From assembly GCF_900005765.1 (NCBI RefSeq), contig NC_041691.1, forward strand, positions 186,001-250,000: a stretch of DNA of 64,000 nucleotides, in the 5' to 3' direction. This stretch comes from Plasmodium relictum. Its lineage: Eukaryota; Apicomplexa; Aconoidasida; Haemosporida; Plasmodiidae. Positions 26,301-36,600 of this stretch are shown here, one piece after another. A model generated the notes under the pieces. It made no database searches. It saw only the letters and a list, made by a program, of their open reading frames with translations, and was not told the origin of the DNA. A program made the position numbers and the translations under genes. Numbering within the stretch: position 1 is the first letter of the stretch; every line of letters begins with the position of its first letter.

Positions 26301-29300
26301 GGTCTACCATATAAGGCCCAGTTATTTTTTTTTTTTTCTTTTTTTTTCTTTCTGCAATAATCATTAAAATAATCATCTGTTTCTTTTTGCTGCAAAGGCT
26401 GCGGCATATCATCTTTAGAATCTTTTTTTCCTTCATTTTTAACATAATTTTTTTTTTCAACATCTTTAGTATCTTTTTCTTCTTCATTATTAACATAATT
26501 TTTTTTTTCAACATCTTTAGTATTTTTTTCTTCTTCATTATTAACATTATTGTTTTCTTCCATGTTATTAGCATATTCTTTTTTTATAATTCTATTATCT
26601 ATTATGTCTTGTACATTTTCATCTTTTCTAATTAAATTTTTATTATTCTCTTTATGTGCATCTTCATTATTCATTACATCCTTACATATAATTTCTCCTG
26701 CTTTTACTTCCTTTAGCTTCATCTCCTCTTCTATATCTTGAATGAATTTATTTGCTGCAATTTTTTTCTTTTTATTTTCCATTAGTTGTAATTCTAATTC
26801 TTCTAATTCTTTTTTTTTCTTCTTATTTTCTATTTCCAAATCTAGCAATTCTTTTTCTTTTTTTTTTTTTAGTATTTCTTTTGTTATACTCATATTTTCT
26901 TCTTTTTCTTCGACTTTTTTATTTTCAACACCTTCAACATAACTAATTGAATTAAATATATCAAATACTGATTTATCTTGAACATAATTGTTTATGACTC
27001 CGAATATATCATTTACTACATCATTATGATATAGTTCCATTTCTTCCTTTTTAGAATTATTTTGTTGCTGCTCTTCTTGTTTTTTATTTACAGATTCATT
27101 TATATCATTTTTCCTTTTTGACAACATATTCTGTTCTAATGAAATACTTTTACCTTTTTTATGAATCATACTATTTTTTATTTTTATTAAATCCATTTTA
27201 CTTCTCTTCAATTTTTTCTTTTTTTCGCTTATAAAAGATTCATAAGAGAATTCACTATCTCTTATTTCTGACGCAAACTCACAATTATTTTCTTCTTTTT
27301 TAGAATTATCATTAATTTTATCTTCATTAAACAAAAACTCCGCTTTTTCAATTTTTGAAAATTCCTCTTTTCTTTTTTCTAGCATATAATTTTCATAAAC
27401 TGGATTTAAAAACCATGCGCTAGATGTTCTTTTATGATTAAAATTATATTTTGGTAAGTTCACGTTATAACATATCTTTCTTCCTTTTGTTTCGTGTTTT
27501 TTAGCTAGGTTTTCAAGAATTTCATAATCTTTTTGATCATATGATTCATATATATAATAGTATACATTATCTAATATTTCATTTTTTAAATTATTTAAAT
27601 TATCATGATTGATTATATTATCTAGATTAAAATTATTGTTTTCTGTTACACCAGTATCTTTTACTAATTCCTCGTCTTCCTTTTTTTCTTCTTTTTCTTT
27701 TTCTACCTTAAAAGATTTATTATTATTATTATTATTTTTTTTTTTTTTTTTTTTTCTAAATATTCCTTTTTTTATTTGTTCTATTTCTTTTTGTAATTTA
27801 TTTATTATATTATTATTTTTTGATTTTTCTTTATTAGAAGTGTAACTATTTTCTTTTTTTTCTACTAATTCATGTGTTTTCTGTTTATTTTTATTCATTA
27901 ATTCTTCTATATTTTTTTCTAGTTCATTTATTTTTAATTGCATTTTTGAAATTATTTTTTTACTTTCTTTGTTATCGTTTTTATTTTCATTTTCATTTTC
28001 ATTTATTACATTTAAATTTAAGGAGGTATCGATAACATTGTAGGTATCATTAGAAGAATTAACTTTTTCATCACATATCTTATATTCATCATGAAAATGG
28101 TCATAAAAATACATCTGTTCTACTACTTTATTCATTCCTTCAGTATATTTTTTTAATTCATTATTTCTATCATCATTTGCTAAATTATTATTACTGCAAA
28201 AAAATTTATCATCGTCATCATACTTTTGAATAATATAATTTAAAGTAAAATCTTCATCACATTTTCCTTTTTCATTGTTATATGACACTAAATTTTTGTT
28301 ATTTAAATTAAATCTCTTATCAACACATTCACTATTTACAAACATTTTGTTGCAATTATTGTTTGGAAAATTTCCATAATTATTTGTAGAGTTATTATTC
28401 ATTGGATATGCACCATTTCTCATCATGGGAAATTCTGAAGGTAAGTTATTATTTTGTACTGAATTACCCATTGAATTATTCAACTGATACTTCATTTGAG
28501 TATCTTGAATCGAATAATCCACCTGAATATCTGACATTGGATGCTTCATTTGCAAATCATTCATCGGGTAATTCATTTGCATACAACCCATTGGATAATT
28601 CATTTGCATATCCTCCATTGGATAATTCATTTGCATATCTTCCATCGGATAATTCATTTGCATATCTTCCATCGGATAATTCATTTGCATATCTTCCATC
28701 GGATAATTCATTTGCATATCATGTACAGGATAGCTCATATTACCACCTTTTATTGAGTGAACTATTTCATTATTTTGCACTGTAAAATCCATTTTATTAT
28801 TTGTTTTCATATCTACCATTCCTTCTTCTTTTGGCACTTTTTCATCATCTACTTTATTAATTTCTCTTAAATTAGCTATTCGCTTTTTCTCATTAGATTT
28901 ATTAAAGGTAGTCATTTTGTTTTTGTTATCAGATAAATGACTGCTTAATGTTTCATTATTATTCATATTTCCAATATTTTTTTTATCATTCAAATCCATA
29001 TTTAATTTATTCAGTATAGAATTTCTTCTTTGATTTTTATCTAATATGCATCTATCAGTATAATAAGTTTTCTCTTTTTTATTTCCTTCATCATTATATT
29101 CATCTTTTTCTAATTCACCTAAAAATTTATTAGAACCAAGAATATATTTTTCATCGAAATTAAAAGTTGTCTCTTCTTTTTCAAAAGAAGCATTCAAAAC
29201 AGAGTTTTGATCACCATTCATAACAGGTGCACTATCTCCCTTCTCTAATTGATCATTATTATTTTCTACAATTTTTTTCGAGGGATCTTTACTCAGTTCA

Positions 29301-30058
29301 CCTTGTGTATCATTTTTTTTTTCTTCTTTATTTTTAGGGATCTGCTTATTATTTATTTCTCTCGAAATTTTTTGGCCATGTTGCTTTTTATTTAAAGCGT
29401 TTTTATTTAATGGAAATTTATTTAAAAGATTTTTGCCTTTTGGAACAATATTTTCTTTTACTTTTAATTTTGTGCAGAAAAAGGTAAATAAGGAATAAAT
29501 TTCAACAGTTATATTAGAATTTACTTTATTTATGTATTCAAAATTTTCTTTTTCTTTTTTAACAGTTTTTCTCCTTTGAAAAATACTATTATTTTCATTT
29601 GCAAATTCATAAAAACCTTTCGATGATGCTGATGTAGAGTCACTAAAAAAATTGTTTTCATTATTATATTTATTTGATATATTATTTAAATTGAATTTTT
29701 TCTTTAACAATATTTTTAACTTTATATATTCTATTATAATATGTAACAAATTTATACTTATATCCTCATTATTTAATTTCTTACTAGCCTCACTGTAATT
29801 TTTCTTTTTTTTTCCTATAGATGTATGCATATTACTATTTCTTTTAATGTTTTCTTTTAAATGATAATTTACAAATTTTTTTACATTGTGTGTTAATGAA
29901 ATTTCATTTATATCACATATTCTATTGCTCAAATTTTCTCTGCATAAGTATTTCCATTTTGATAATTTTTTAATTTTTTTTTTTTTTTTGTTTCTTTTCT
30001 TCTTTTTATTAATATTACACCATTTTTTAAAAATGAAAATGTCATTTTTTTTTAACAT
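23375..30058 (-). CDS. Very large Plasmodium protein with three kinds of tandem repeat, function unknown
   Basis: 2227 residues in one exon, starting at the first ATG after an in-frame stop. The first 30 residues are strongly basic (poly-Lys/Arg). No enzyme or binding domain is recognised. There are three repeat blocks: a nine-residue Met/Gln/Asn/Tyr/Pro block (about residues 440-525), a Lys/Glu coiled-coil block of 12- and 23-residue units (about 1535-1675), and a K-L-K-E-E block (about 1850-1890). Several further stretches are predicted coiled coil by eye (for example about 1035-1100). The C-terminal 350 residues are acidic and Asn/Ser-rich. There is no signal peptide and no clear membrane segment. 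The gene shares an upstream region with the divergent sulfurtransferase gene. It is probably the orthologue of a conserved Plasmodium protein of unknown function at this position; I cannot name it further. Confidence 0.85.
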   Translation of the reverse strand: MLKKNDIFIFKKWCNINKKKKRNKKKKKIKKLSKWKYLCRENLSNRICDINEISLTHNVKKFVNYHLKENIKRNSNMHTSIGKKKKNYSEASKKLNNEDISINLLHIIIEYIKLKILLKKKFNLNNISNKYNNENNFFSDSTSASSKGFYEFANENNSIFQRRKTVKKEKENFEYINKVNSNITVEIYSLFTFFCTKLKVKENIVPKGKNLLNKFPLNKNALNKKQHGQKISREINNKQIPKNKEEKKNDTQGELSKDPSKKIVENNNDQLEKGDSAPVMNGDQNSVLNASFEKEETTFNFDEKYILGSNKFLGELEKDEYNDEGNKKEKTYYTDRCILDKNQRRNSILNKLNMDLNDKKNIGNMNNNETLSSHLSDNKNKMTTFNKSNEKKRIANLREINKVDDEKVPKEEGMVDMKTNNKMDFTVQNNEIVHSIKGGNMSYPVHDMQMNYPMEDMQMNYPMEDMQMNYPMEDMQMNYPMEDMQMNYPMGCMQMNYPMNDLQMKHPMSDIQVDYSIQDTQMKYQLNNSMGNSVQNNNLPSEFPMMRNGAYPMNNNSTNNYGNFPNNNCNKMFVNSECVDKRFNLNNKNLVSYNNEKGKCDEDFTLNYIIQKYDDDDKFFCSNNNLANDDRNNELKKYTEGMNKVVEQMYFYDHFHDEYKICDEKVNSSNDTYNVIDTSLNLNVINENENENKNDNKESKKIISKMQLKINELEKNIEELMNKNKQKTHELVEKKENSYTSNKEKSKNNNIINKLQKEIEQIKKGIFRKKKKKKNNNNNNKSFKVEKEKEEKKEDEELVKDTGVTENNNFNLDNIINHDNLNNLKNEILDNVYYYIYESYDQKDYEILENLAKKHETKGRKICYNVNLPKYNFNHKRTSSAWFLNPVYENYMLEKRKEEFSKIEKAEFLFNEDKINDNSKKEENNCEFASEIRDSEFSYESFISEKKKKLKRSKMDLIKIKNSMIHKKGKSISLEQNMLSKRKNDINESVNKKQEEQQQNNSKKEEMELYHNDVVNDIFGVINNYVQDKSVFDIFNSISYVEGVENKKVEEKEENMSITKEILKKKKEKELLDLEIENKKKKKELEELELQLMENKKKKIAANKFIQDIEEEMKLKEVKAGEIICKDVMNNEDAHKENNKNLIRKDENVQDIIDNRIIKKEYANNMEENNNVNNEEEKNTKDVEKKNYVNNEEEKDTKDVEKKNYVKNEGKKDSKDDMPQPLQQKETDDYFNDYCRKKKKEKKKNNWALYGRPIVKREKKNMVLKKLSASKSDNGFNDYTFIAEKFFEVITGYKSEPDNLSDYDEKSNVRKDTIDKNNEKENLLQLNKKKVANLNRKMKQNIYENEIFYKLGRPKYGKNKRNYYKKKSSSHNTILKKNSINKKSKLLKRTFSKNNFSKFDTAHAGILEKAKLKLKEKLINYKINLNSFVDRKKKENGHLENDLIYNIKKDNIINNENNQDFDLKYKRKLIYQALDTSDLTIEKDVNEIDEMKKEDLDKSEIESILIDKTYLENNLRENKKEKIEDLKKVGESKKQDKIKILEEMKKQEEIKRLEEMKKQEEIKRLEEMKKQEEIKRLEEMKKQEEKRLEEIKKREEAKILEEMKKQEEKRLEEIKKREEAKILEEMKKQEEKRLEEIKKREEAKILEEMKKQEEKRLEEIKKKEEEKILEEMKKKPEKELAEIKEKEEKKKGIFIDFFKKFYQKNPLSYYLPDDKDKTEYLVNDDEYKPIKGMNTIFFNTLEKNLEKDINNENDKFTGNEIDSKEDIDTKKKEMKNLNNIELSNYNIFDQKEKQRKRNFRERMSKNKIESNKTLKRKYSSNKVGNKSLVKNSYKNNSIIINNLINKKKDEEKLKEEKLKEEKLKEEKLKEEKMREEKLKEEKMREEKKKKLLKMRNKNLKYNSLHEEHLRDLIEKNMSNNENFLPVDEELYVEEKDDIFETETESSFLKIDDNDYVNLNSLKTHIYNESNNGKKNDNKLREYFKNNYESSNAEIGSMYPMKFMYSGELNGTNSYNIFKNDEIIDDELKNELNDFDIKNELGNLTNEILNDRNINLSYSDNFSKNYEDIYFDFEKNKLDSEGSNSYDLNSYNLYEDISNNSMGTKKNSNSFGSLKSSFYKQGDPFTNYSFEKILKNKYNYNENSSNVEKKNDEIITNIMNNLNGLNKRIKSIEMNYNFEREEKDKLDMYTHDLEKDKKYSYFNYQNKNKFNENKRNKYEDLYSNYYYR
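24390..24512 (-). repeat. 15-bp tandem repeat (K-L-K-E-E units)
   Basis: About seven to eight copies of a 15-base unit, read on the - strand as K-L-K-E-E with K-M-R-E-E variants, inside the 2227-residue protein. Confidence 0.85.
25030..25450 (-). repeat. 36-bp and 69-bp Lys/Glu tandem repeats
   Basis: On the - strand, three to four 12-residue units (K-K-Q-E-E-I-K-R-L-E-E-M) lead into about four 23-residue units that add I-K-K-R-E-E-A-K-I-L-E-E-M. The 69-base copies are nearly identical, a sign of recent duplication or conversion. The heptad-like pattern predicts one long charged helix. Confidence 0.88.
28487..28736 (-). repeat. 27-bp minisatellite coding for a Met/Tyr/Pro nonapeptide
   Basis: Nine or so copies of a 27-base unit encode E-D-M-Q-M-N-Y-P-M on the - strand. 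The central four or five are almost identical and the flanking ones are decayed, the usual pattern of a repeat expanding from its centre. The + strand stays open across the array only because the unit is a multiple of three. Confidence 0.9.
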
Positions 30059-31428
30059 TTTATTTATTTTAATATAGGAAGAATTAAAATATTACTCATA
30101 ATATAAAATAAAAATACACATAAATTTACAGTCTTTTTTTTTCTATTATTTTTTTTTTTTTTGTATATAAAAAAAGAAAAATTAAACCGTAAATTATTTT
30201 GAAAATTTTTATAAAAAAAAATAAATTATTGTCAGAACACAAAATACATAAAAATAACTTAAGAAAAGTTGTCTATATGTATAAATGATACAATTTTATT
30301 TCTATATATTGTAAATGTCTTTTTTACAGTTATGAGAAATAATATTCATTTTTTTTTTTTTTAAAAAATTTATTTTATATTATTTATTTTTTTTTTTAAT
30401 AATCTTAAATTAACTGTTATGATTTTTTTAATAAAATTTTTTATAGATAATGTATTCAAATTAAAAGTAAACAAAAAAAAAAAAATAAATAAATAATATA
30501 AAATAAAGCAAGAGAAAGAAAGAATCAAAATTTAAAAACTATTTAAAAATTAACTTATTATATATAAAAAGAAAAAAAAAAAAATAAACATAAAAAAAAA
30601 AGCATAATAAAATAATGAAACAACATAAATTATATTTGTATTATATATATACACTTGTTTTTACAACAGTTGCACACAATAAAAAATTTTGTAACTAAAT
30701 TGTTAATATAAAAAGTGTTTAACAATAATAATTTTTTTAAGGAAAATATAAGTTACAAAAATGAACTTAGAGAAATAAATAAAAAAAAAAATAAAATAAT
30801 TTATAAATGTTAAAAAGAATTTTAAATTAAAAAATATATTTTTATAGAAATATGTTCAGTACCATTACATCTGTTAAAGCATGTGCACTTTTTTTCTGAA
30901 TAAAAGTATAATAAAAATTTAAGAAAAATATTCATTCTTAAAATAATACTTTTCAATATTAAGACGAAATTTTTATAATTTATAAAAATTAAAAATTATA
31001 ATTTTTTGTTCTTTGGAGAATTTAGTGATTCTTTTTTATATATATAATCAAAAAAAAAAAAAAATTTCTTACATAAAACTCAGAAATTAATTAATCCTTA
31101 TAGCAAGACTTTGAAAAAAAAATTACAAAAAATTATAGAAAAATTTGAAAGTTTTCATATATTATTATTTTTTCCATATAATAATTATAAATTAATCTTT
31201 ATTCAGTGAATCTCCATAATAATACATCATATTATTATAGTATTATTAACTATGTTATATTCTTTAATTTTTCAATTTTTAAAAAGTATAAATGAAATAA
31301 TAGGAAATTTTTTATTTTAATAATTTAAATAAAAAGAAAAATATTTATGAAAAAATAGACTTATGCTAATTGAATCTTTAATATATATAATAATTAAAAT
31401 AATTACACATCAAATTAATCGCTATTGA

Positions 31429-31436
<8 letters not shown>

Positions 31437-31460
<24 letters not shown>
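31437..31460 (+). repeat. (TA)n microsatellite
   Basis: Twelve or so TA units in the divergent promoter region. Confidence 0.85.
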
Positions 31461-31466
<6 letters not shown>

Positions 31467-31775
31467 AAGAATTAGAAAAATACAAATATTTTTTAAACTT
31501 ATATTAAAAATATTAATTATATTTAGTATAAAAAATTACTACTGAATATGAAATTTTATTAAATACATAAAACTTCATAGGTTTTCATAAATAAAATTTA
31601 AGATACATCTAAATTTTATTTTAATATAAGCAATTTAAAATAAAATATTCCCAAAAATGAATACTTTAGAGGTTGCTATATTTTTAAAAAACCAAATATA
31701 TAAATAAGAAAAATTAAGAAAGATATAACTAGCAATTTTTCTTTTAATTTTCTTAATTTTTCTCAATTTCATAAG

Positions 31776-31778
<3 letters not shown>

Positions 31779-31828
<50 letters not shown>
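31779..31828 (+). repeat. (AT)25 microsatellite
   Basis: Twenty-five uninterrupted AT units about 235 bases upstream of the sulfurtransferase start codon; likely polymorphic. Confidence 0.9.
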
Positions 31829-31831
<3 letters not shown>

Positions 31832-32062
31832 GCAAAAAAAAACGTAAAAAACAAAATTCATATTAAAAGATTTTTTTTAAAAAAATTTTTTTCAAAAGAA
31901 AAAACTTTTTTTTAAAAATAATAGCAAATTATAATAGCACATAAGTAAATCATACATAACATATAAATGCTGTAAAAATATAAGCTGAAAATTGTGTTCA
32001 CCTCTTTTTTTTTAGATAACATATTAATAAAAAAATAAGTATATATACTAATTTGTATAAGG

Positions 32063-33154
32063 ATGAACAGGTGTAACTTCATAACATTTTCTCATTTTGG
32101 TAATAAATTTTTTAGCTTCCCAAAAAGTTTATTTAATTTTAATAAAATAAATAACTTGAGAAATTTTGGTATGACGAATGAAAAAAATAATTGTTTAATT
32201 GAAACGGATGAATTATATTCTCTTATGAAAAATAAAAAAGAGTATCTACTTTTTGATACTAGTTATTATAACATAAATCCAAATAGTAAAGATACTCTTA
32301 GTGATTATGATCAAATAGAAAAAATAGAAGGAAGTATCTCTTTTGATTCAAGAGTGGCATATAATAAAAATCCTAATTTTTCTTTTTTTTTTCCAACAGA
32401 ATTAGAATTTTTTAATTATCTAAAAGAATTATTAATAAAAAATCAAACGAATATAGAAGATTCCTTAGAAAATATACCAATTATTTTTTATGAAAAAGAT
32501 GAAATTTTTTATTCACCAAGAATTTGGTTTATGTTTAAAATATTTGGATTTAAAAATTTAAAAATTTTAAACGGAGGCTTAAATAAATGGTTGTGTGAAA
32601 AAAAAGAAGTAATATATGAAAAAGAAAATAATGTGCAATCAATAGGCAATGATAAAATTGATAAAGTAAAAAAAATAATAGAAGATCATTTAAAAAATAA
32701 TAGAGGTATAATTGATAATATGAAGAAAAATATATATTATTATTCAGATATAAAAAAGTTCATTGATTCAAAAAAAAATGGGAAAATGAAGAATTATGTA
32801 CTGGTAGATACAAGGTCTAATACTACTTTTAGTTCATTGATACAATTAGATGAAAATAAAAAAGTAAATAATCATATTCCTTTTTCAATAAATATACCAT
32901 ATTCATTTTTCTTAAATCATCATGATGAAAATTTAAAATATGTTACATTTAAAAATGAGTTAGAGATAAAGAAAATATATGATAAATACGATCTATTAAA
33001 TGATGAAAAAATAGTTATATCTACATGCAATAAAGGAGTTACTGCCTGCATTTTACTATTTCTTTTGCATTTACTAAACAAACCATTTTCTAAATTAATT
33101 TTAAATCAGGGTAGTATGGTTGAATACATGTATAATGAATATCAAATAAAATAG
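32063..33154 (+). CDS. MST: 3-mercaptopyruvate/thiosulfate sulfurtransferase, two rhodanese domains
   Basis: 363 residues. The N-terminal rhodanese domain (about 45-205) is the inactive type and retains the Y-S-P-R-I-W-F and L-N-G-G-L-N-K-W signatures. The C-terminal domain (about 225-363) carries the catalytic loop S-T-C-N-K-G-V-T-A with Cys322, fitting the C-x-x-G-x-T loop of 3-mercaptopyruvate sulfurtransferases rather than a dual-specificity phosphatase loop. Known for the family: sulfur is passed from mercaptopyruvate or thiosulfate through a cysteine persulfide; the related yeast Tum1 supplies sulfur for tRNA thiolation. The first 35 residues are rich in Phe, Asn and basic residues and could be a mitochondrial targeting peptide, but an internal Met37 could also start a cytosolic form. 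The substrate is not proven by sequence. Confidence 0.9.
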   Translation: MNRCNFITFSHFGNKFFSFPKSLFNFNKINNLRNFGMTNEKNNCLIETDELYSLMKNKKEYLLFDTSYYNINPNSKDTLSDYDQIEKIEGSISFDSRVAYNKNPNFSFFFPTELEFFNYLKELLIKNQTNIEDSLENIPIIFYEKDEIFYSPRIWFMFKIFGFKNLKILNGGLNKWLCEKKEVIYEKENNVQSIGNDKIDKVKKIIEDHLKNNRGIIDNMKKNIYYYSDIKKFIDSKKNGKMKNYVLVDTRSNTTFSSLIQLDENKKVNNHIPFSINIPYSFFLNHHDENLKYVTFKNELEIKKIYDKYDLLNDEKIVISTCNKGVTACILLFLLHLLNKPFSKLILNQGSMVEYMYNEYQIK

Positions 33155-33623
33155 AGATAATCAATATGTAGTTTCATTAATTTTTTTTCTTTTTTATAGT
33201 TATATAAAAAAGAAAATATATTATCTTGTTTTTCTTTTTTTCCTATTATTATTATAACTCAGTCTTTTTATTTACGAATATGTATATAAATTTGTTATAT
33301 TATTTTAGTTTTATTTTGTTTCTTTAATGTGTAATTAATTTTAATAAAGAATTTTTAAAATTAAAATTAATTGATAATTAATATAGTTTTATTAAAAACA
33401 AATGTGTATGTACAATACTTTTTCATATAAATATTATATCTTATACATATTTTCTTAATTTTTATAACGAATAACGCTTCTATATATTTTTATAATTAAA
33501 ATATTAGAAAATAATATATTAAATATTTTTCTTTATTATAAATTTTTTATTAAATGATACTTAAAAAATGATACACTATTTTCATTCTTCATATATATAT
33601 AAAAAGAATATAAATAAGTACAA
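33155..33623. other. Intergenic between sulfurtransferase and HOP2 genes
   Basis: 469 bases between two + strand genes, AT-rich throughout. It should hold the sulfurtransferase 3' UTR and the HOP2 promoter. Nothing else is visible. Confidence 0.7.
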
Positions 33624-36600
33624 ATGAGTATAAACGAAAAAAAAAAAACAGAAAAAGTCAAAAATGAAAAAAATGAAAAAAAAGAAAAAGATAAAAAAAT
33701 TGATCTTAATGAAAATGTTGATAACATAGAAAATATTATAAGTAAAAATAAATTGGAAAAAAAACAACTAAAAAAAGAACACTTGAAGAAAGAAGAAAAC
33801 AGAAAAACAAATGAAAATAAAGGAAATAATATAAAATCAAAAAAGATTGGTGAAATAAATAATCAGGAAGAAAAGGAAGAAAAAAAAAAGAAAGAAATTG
33901 GAGAATACATTAATAAAGAAACCAGTGAAAAGATAAAAGGCTGTACATATCTAATTGATACAGGGTCTAAAGAGAAAAAAAAAGCACTTAATAATAATAG
34001 CAAAAATATAGAAAATCTAAAAGATATGAAACCTGAAATAACTTACAACGAAAAAAAAAAACAAACAAAGTGTACGAATAATGAAAAAATCGATAAAAAA
34101 AAAAAAAGCAAAAAAGTAGAAAAAGATAAAGAAAATAGAATGGAAAATGATAAAGAAAAAGAAAATAAAAAAGAAATAGAAATAGAAATAGAAAATAAAA
34201 AAGAAATAGAAATAGAAATGGAAAATAAAAAAGAAATAGCAATAGAAAAAGAAAATAAAAAAGAAATAGAAATAGAAAATAAAAAAGAAATAGAAATAGA
34301 AAATAAAAAAGAAATAGAAAAAGAAAAAGAAAATAAAAAAGAAAAAAAAGTGAAAAAGGTTAAAGAAACAGAAAAAAAAAAGGTAGAAGGAAAAAGTATT
34401 ACTAAGAAAAAAAATAAAGATACTGATTTATATAAATCCAATAACACACAAGATGATGATGCGCATTATGAAAGAATGAAATATATTAAAAACAAAGGTA
34501 ATATAAATTCTATAAGCATAGAAAAAATAAAAGAATATGAACAAAATTTAGAAGTAATTAAAAAAAAAAAACAAAAAGATGATAAAGAAGTGGAAAAAGA
34601 AAATGAAGAGAAAAAGGAAAAGGAAAAGGAAAAAGAAAAGGAAAAAGAAAAGGAAAAGGAAAAAGAAAAGGAAAAAGAAAAGGAAAAAGAAAAGGAAAAA
34701 GAAAAGGAAAAGGAAAAGGGAAAGGAAAAGGAAAAGGAAAAGGAAAAGGAAAAAGAAAAGAAAGAAAAAAAGAAAGAGAAAAAGAAAAAAGAAAAAGAAA
34801 GTAAAATAGAAAAAGGAAAGGAAAATAAAAAAGAAATTGAGGAAGATGGAGAAGATGATAAAGAAAAGGAAACAAAAAATGAAAAGAAAATGGAAAAAGA
34901 AAAGGAAAAAGAAAAAGAAAATATAATAGAAAAAGGAAAGGAAAAAGCAAAAGAAAATATAATAGAAAAAGAAAAGAAAAAAAAAAAGGAAAATGAAAAA
35001 GAAATTAAGGAAGATAGAGAAAAAAAAGATAAAGGAAATAAAATAGAGATAGAAAAAGGAAAAGGAAAAGGAAAAAGAAAAGGAAAAATAAAAGAAAATA
35101 ATAAAGAAAATGAAAAAGAAATTGAGGAAGATATAGAAGAAAACGATAAAGGAAATAAAATAGAGATAGAAAAAGAGAAAAGAAAAGAAAATGAAAAAGA
35201 GGTTGAAGAAGACAAAGAAGAAAAAGAAAAAGAAAAAGATAAAGATAAAGATAAAGATAAAAAAAATGAAAAAGAAATTGAAGATGACAAAGAAAAAGAA
35301 ACAAAAGAGGAAAAGAAAATGGAAATGGAAAAGGAAAAAGAAAAAGAAAATATAATAGAAAAAGGAAAGGAAAAAGAAAAGAAAAATGAAAAAGAGATTG
35401 AAGAAGATAGAGAAAAGGAAAAGGATAAAAAAAAGAAAATGGAAAAAGGAAAAGAAAAAGAAAAAAGAAAAAGAAAAGAAAATGATAAAGAAATTATAGA
35501 AGATAAAGGAAATAAAATAGAAAGAGGAGAAGAAAATGAAAAAGGAATTATAGAAGATAAAGGAAATAAAATAGGAAGAGGAAAAGAAAATGAAAAAGAA
35601 ATTATAGAAGATAAAGGAAATAAAATAGAAAGAGGAGAAGAAAATGAAAAAGGAATTATAGAAGATAAAGGAAATAAAATAGAAAGAGGAGAAGAAAATA
35701 AAAAAGGAATTATAGAAGATAAAGGAAATAAAATAGAAAGAGGAGAAGAAAATGAAAAAAGAATTATAGAAGATAAAGGAAATAAAATAGAAAGAGGAGA
35801 AGAAAATGAAAAAGGAATTATAGAAGATAAAGGAAATAAAATAAGAAAAGGGAAAAGAAAAGAAAATGAAAAAGAAGTTGAAAAAGATAAAGGAAATGAA
35901 AAAGAAATTGAAATTGAAATTGAAGAAGACAAAGGAAATGAAAAAGGAAAAGAAAATGAAAAAGAAAAGGAAAAAATGAATGAACAAATTTTTAATAAAA
36001 CAGAAAAGATAAAAAAAAATATCAAGAAAAGAAAGGAGGATAATAAAAAAAAAAGTGATCAATGCTTAGAAAAAGAAACTGTTTTAAATTTTGAAAAAAG
36101 TATGAATATTGATAATGTAATAGAAAATAATCAAGGAAAATTTAAAATAGAAAAAGATAGCAAAGAAGAAATAGAGATAAAAAAAAGAACAGGAAAATCA
36201 AGTAAGCATAAATTAACGAATGAAAATGAAAATATAAATAATAAGAATATCACTCCTAATAGCATTGTTATGGAAGACTTTAATGAAGAAGAAAAAAATG
36301 GTAATAAAAAAAGAAAAATATATGAAAAGGAGGAAAGTTTGATAAATAAAATAAACGAAATGAACAATTTGGAAATATCTATTAATGACAATAAAAATGT
36401 CTTGGATAATATTCCTTACATTTTGGAAAAAAAAAAAAAAAATAATGAAAAATTGGAAGAAGAAAAAAAAAAAAAAAAATTAAATAAAAATGAAGATGTA
36501 AACAAATTAAAACAAGTAAAAACTATATTAAGTGAATCAGAGGCAAAAGATAAAATTTTTAAATACATGAAGCAAACCAATAGACCTTATTCTGTTATTA

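Larger units (their letters stand above)
30059..32062. promoter_or_regulatory. 2-kb divergent promoter region
   Basis: This separates the start codons of the 2227-residue protein (- strand) and the sulfurtransferase (+ strand), so it must hold both promoters. It is very AT-rich with two long TA runs. A G+C-rich hexamer palindrome GTGCAC sits at 30883-30888; GTGCA-type motifs are bound by some Plasmodium AP2 factors, but one copy alone is weak evidence. No gene is seen. Confidence 0.55.

Noticed and set aside
28402-28785. 127-codon + strand ORF across the 27-bp minisatellite
   Set aside because: The repeat unit is a multiple of three and lacks stops in this frame; the - strand gene explains it fully.
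34466-36062. Two long - strand ORFs (519 and 504 codons) opposite HOP2
   Set aside because: They are the C/T-only complement of the purine repeat tract, made almost wholly of Phe, Ser, Leu and Ile. Lack of stops is a base-composition effect.
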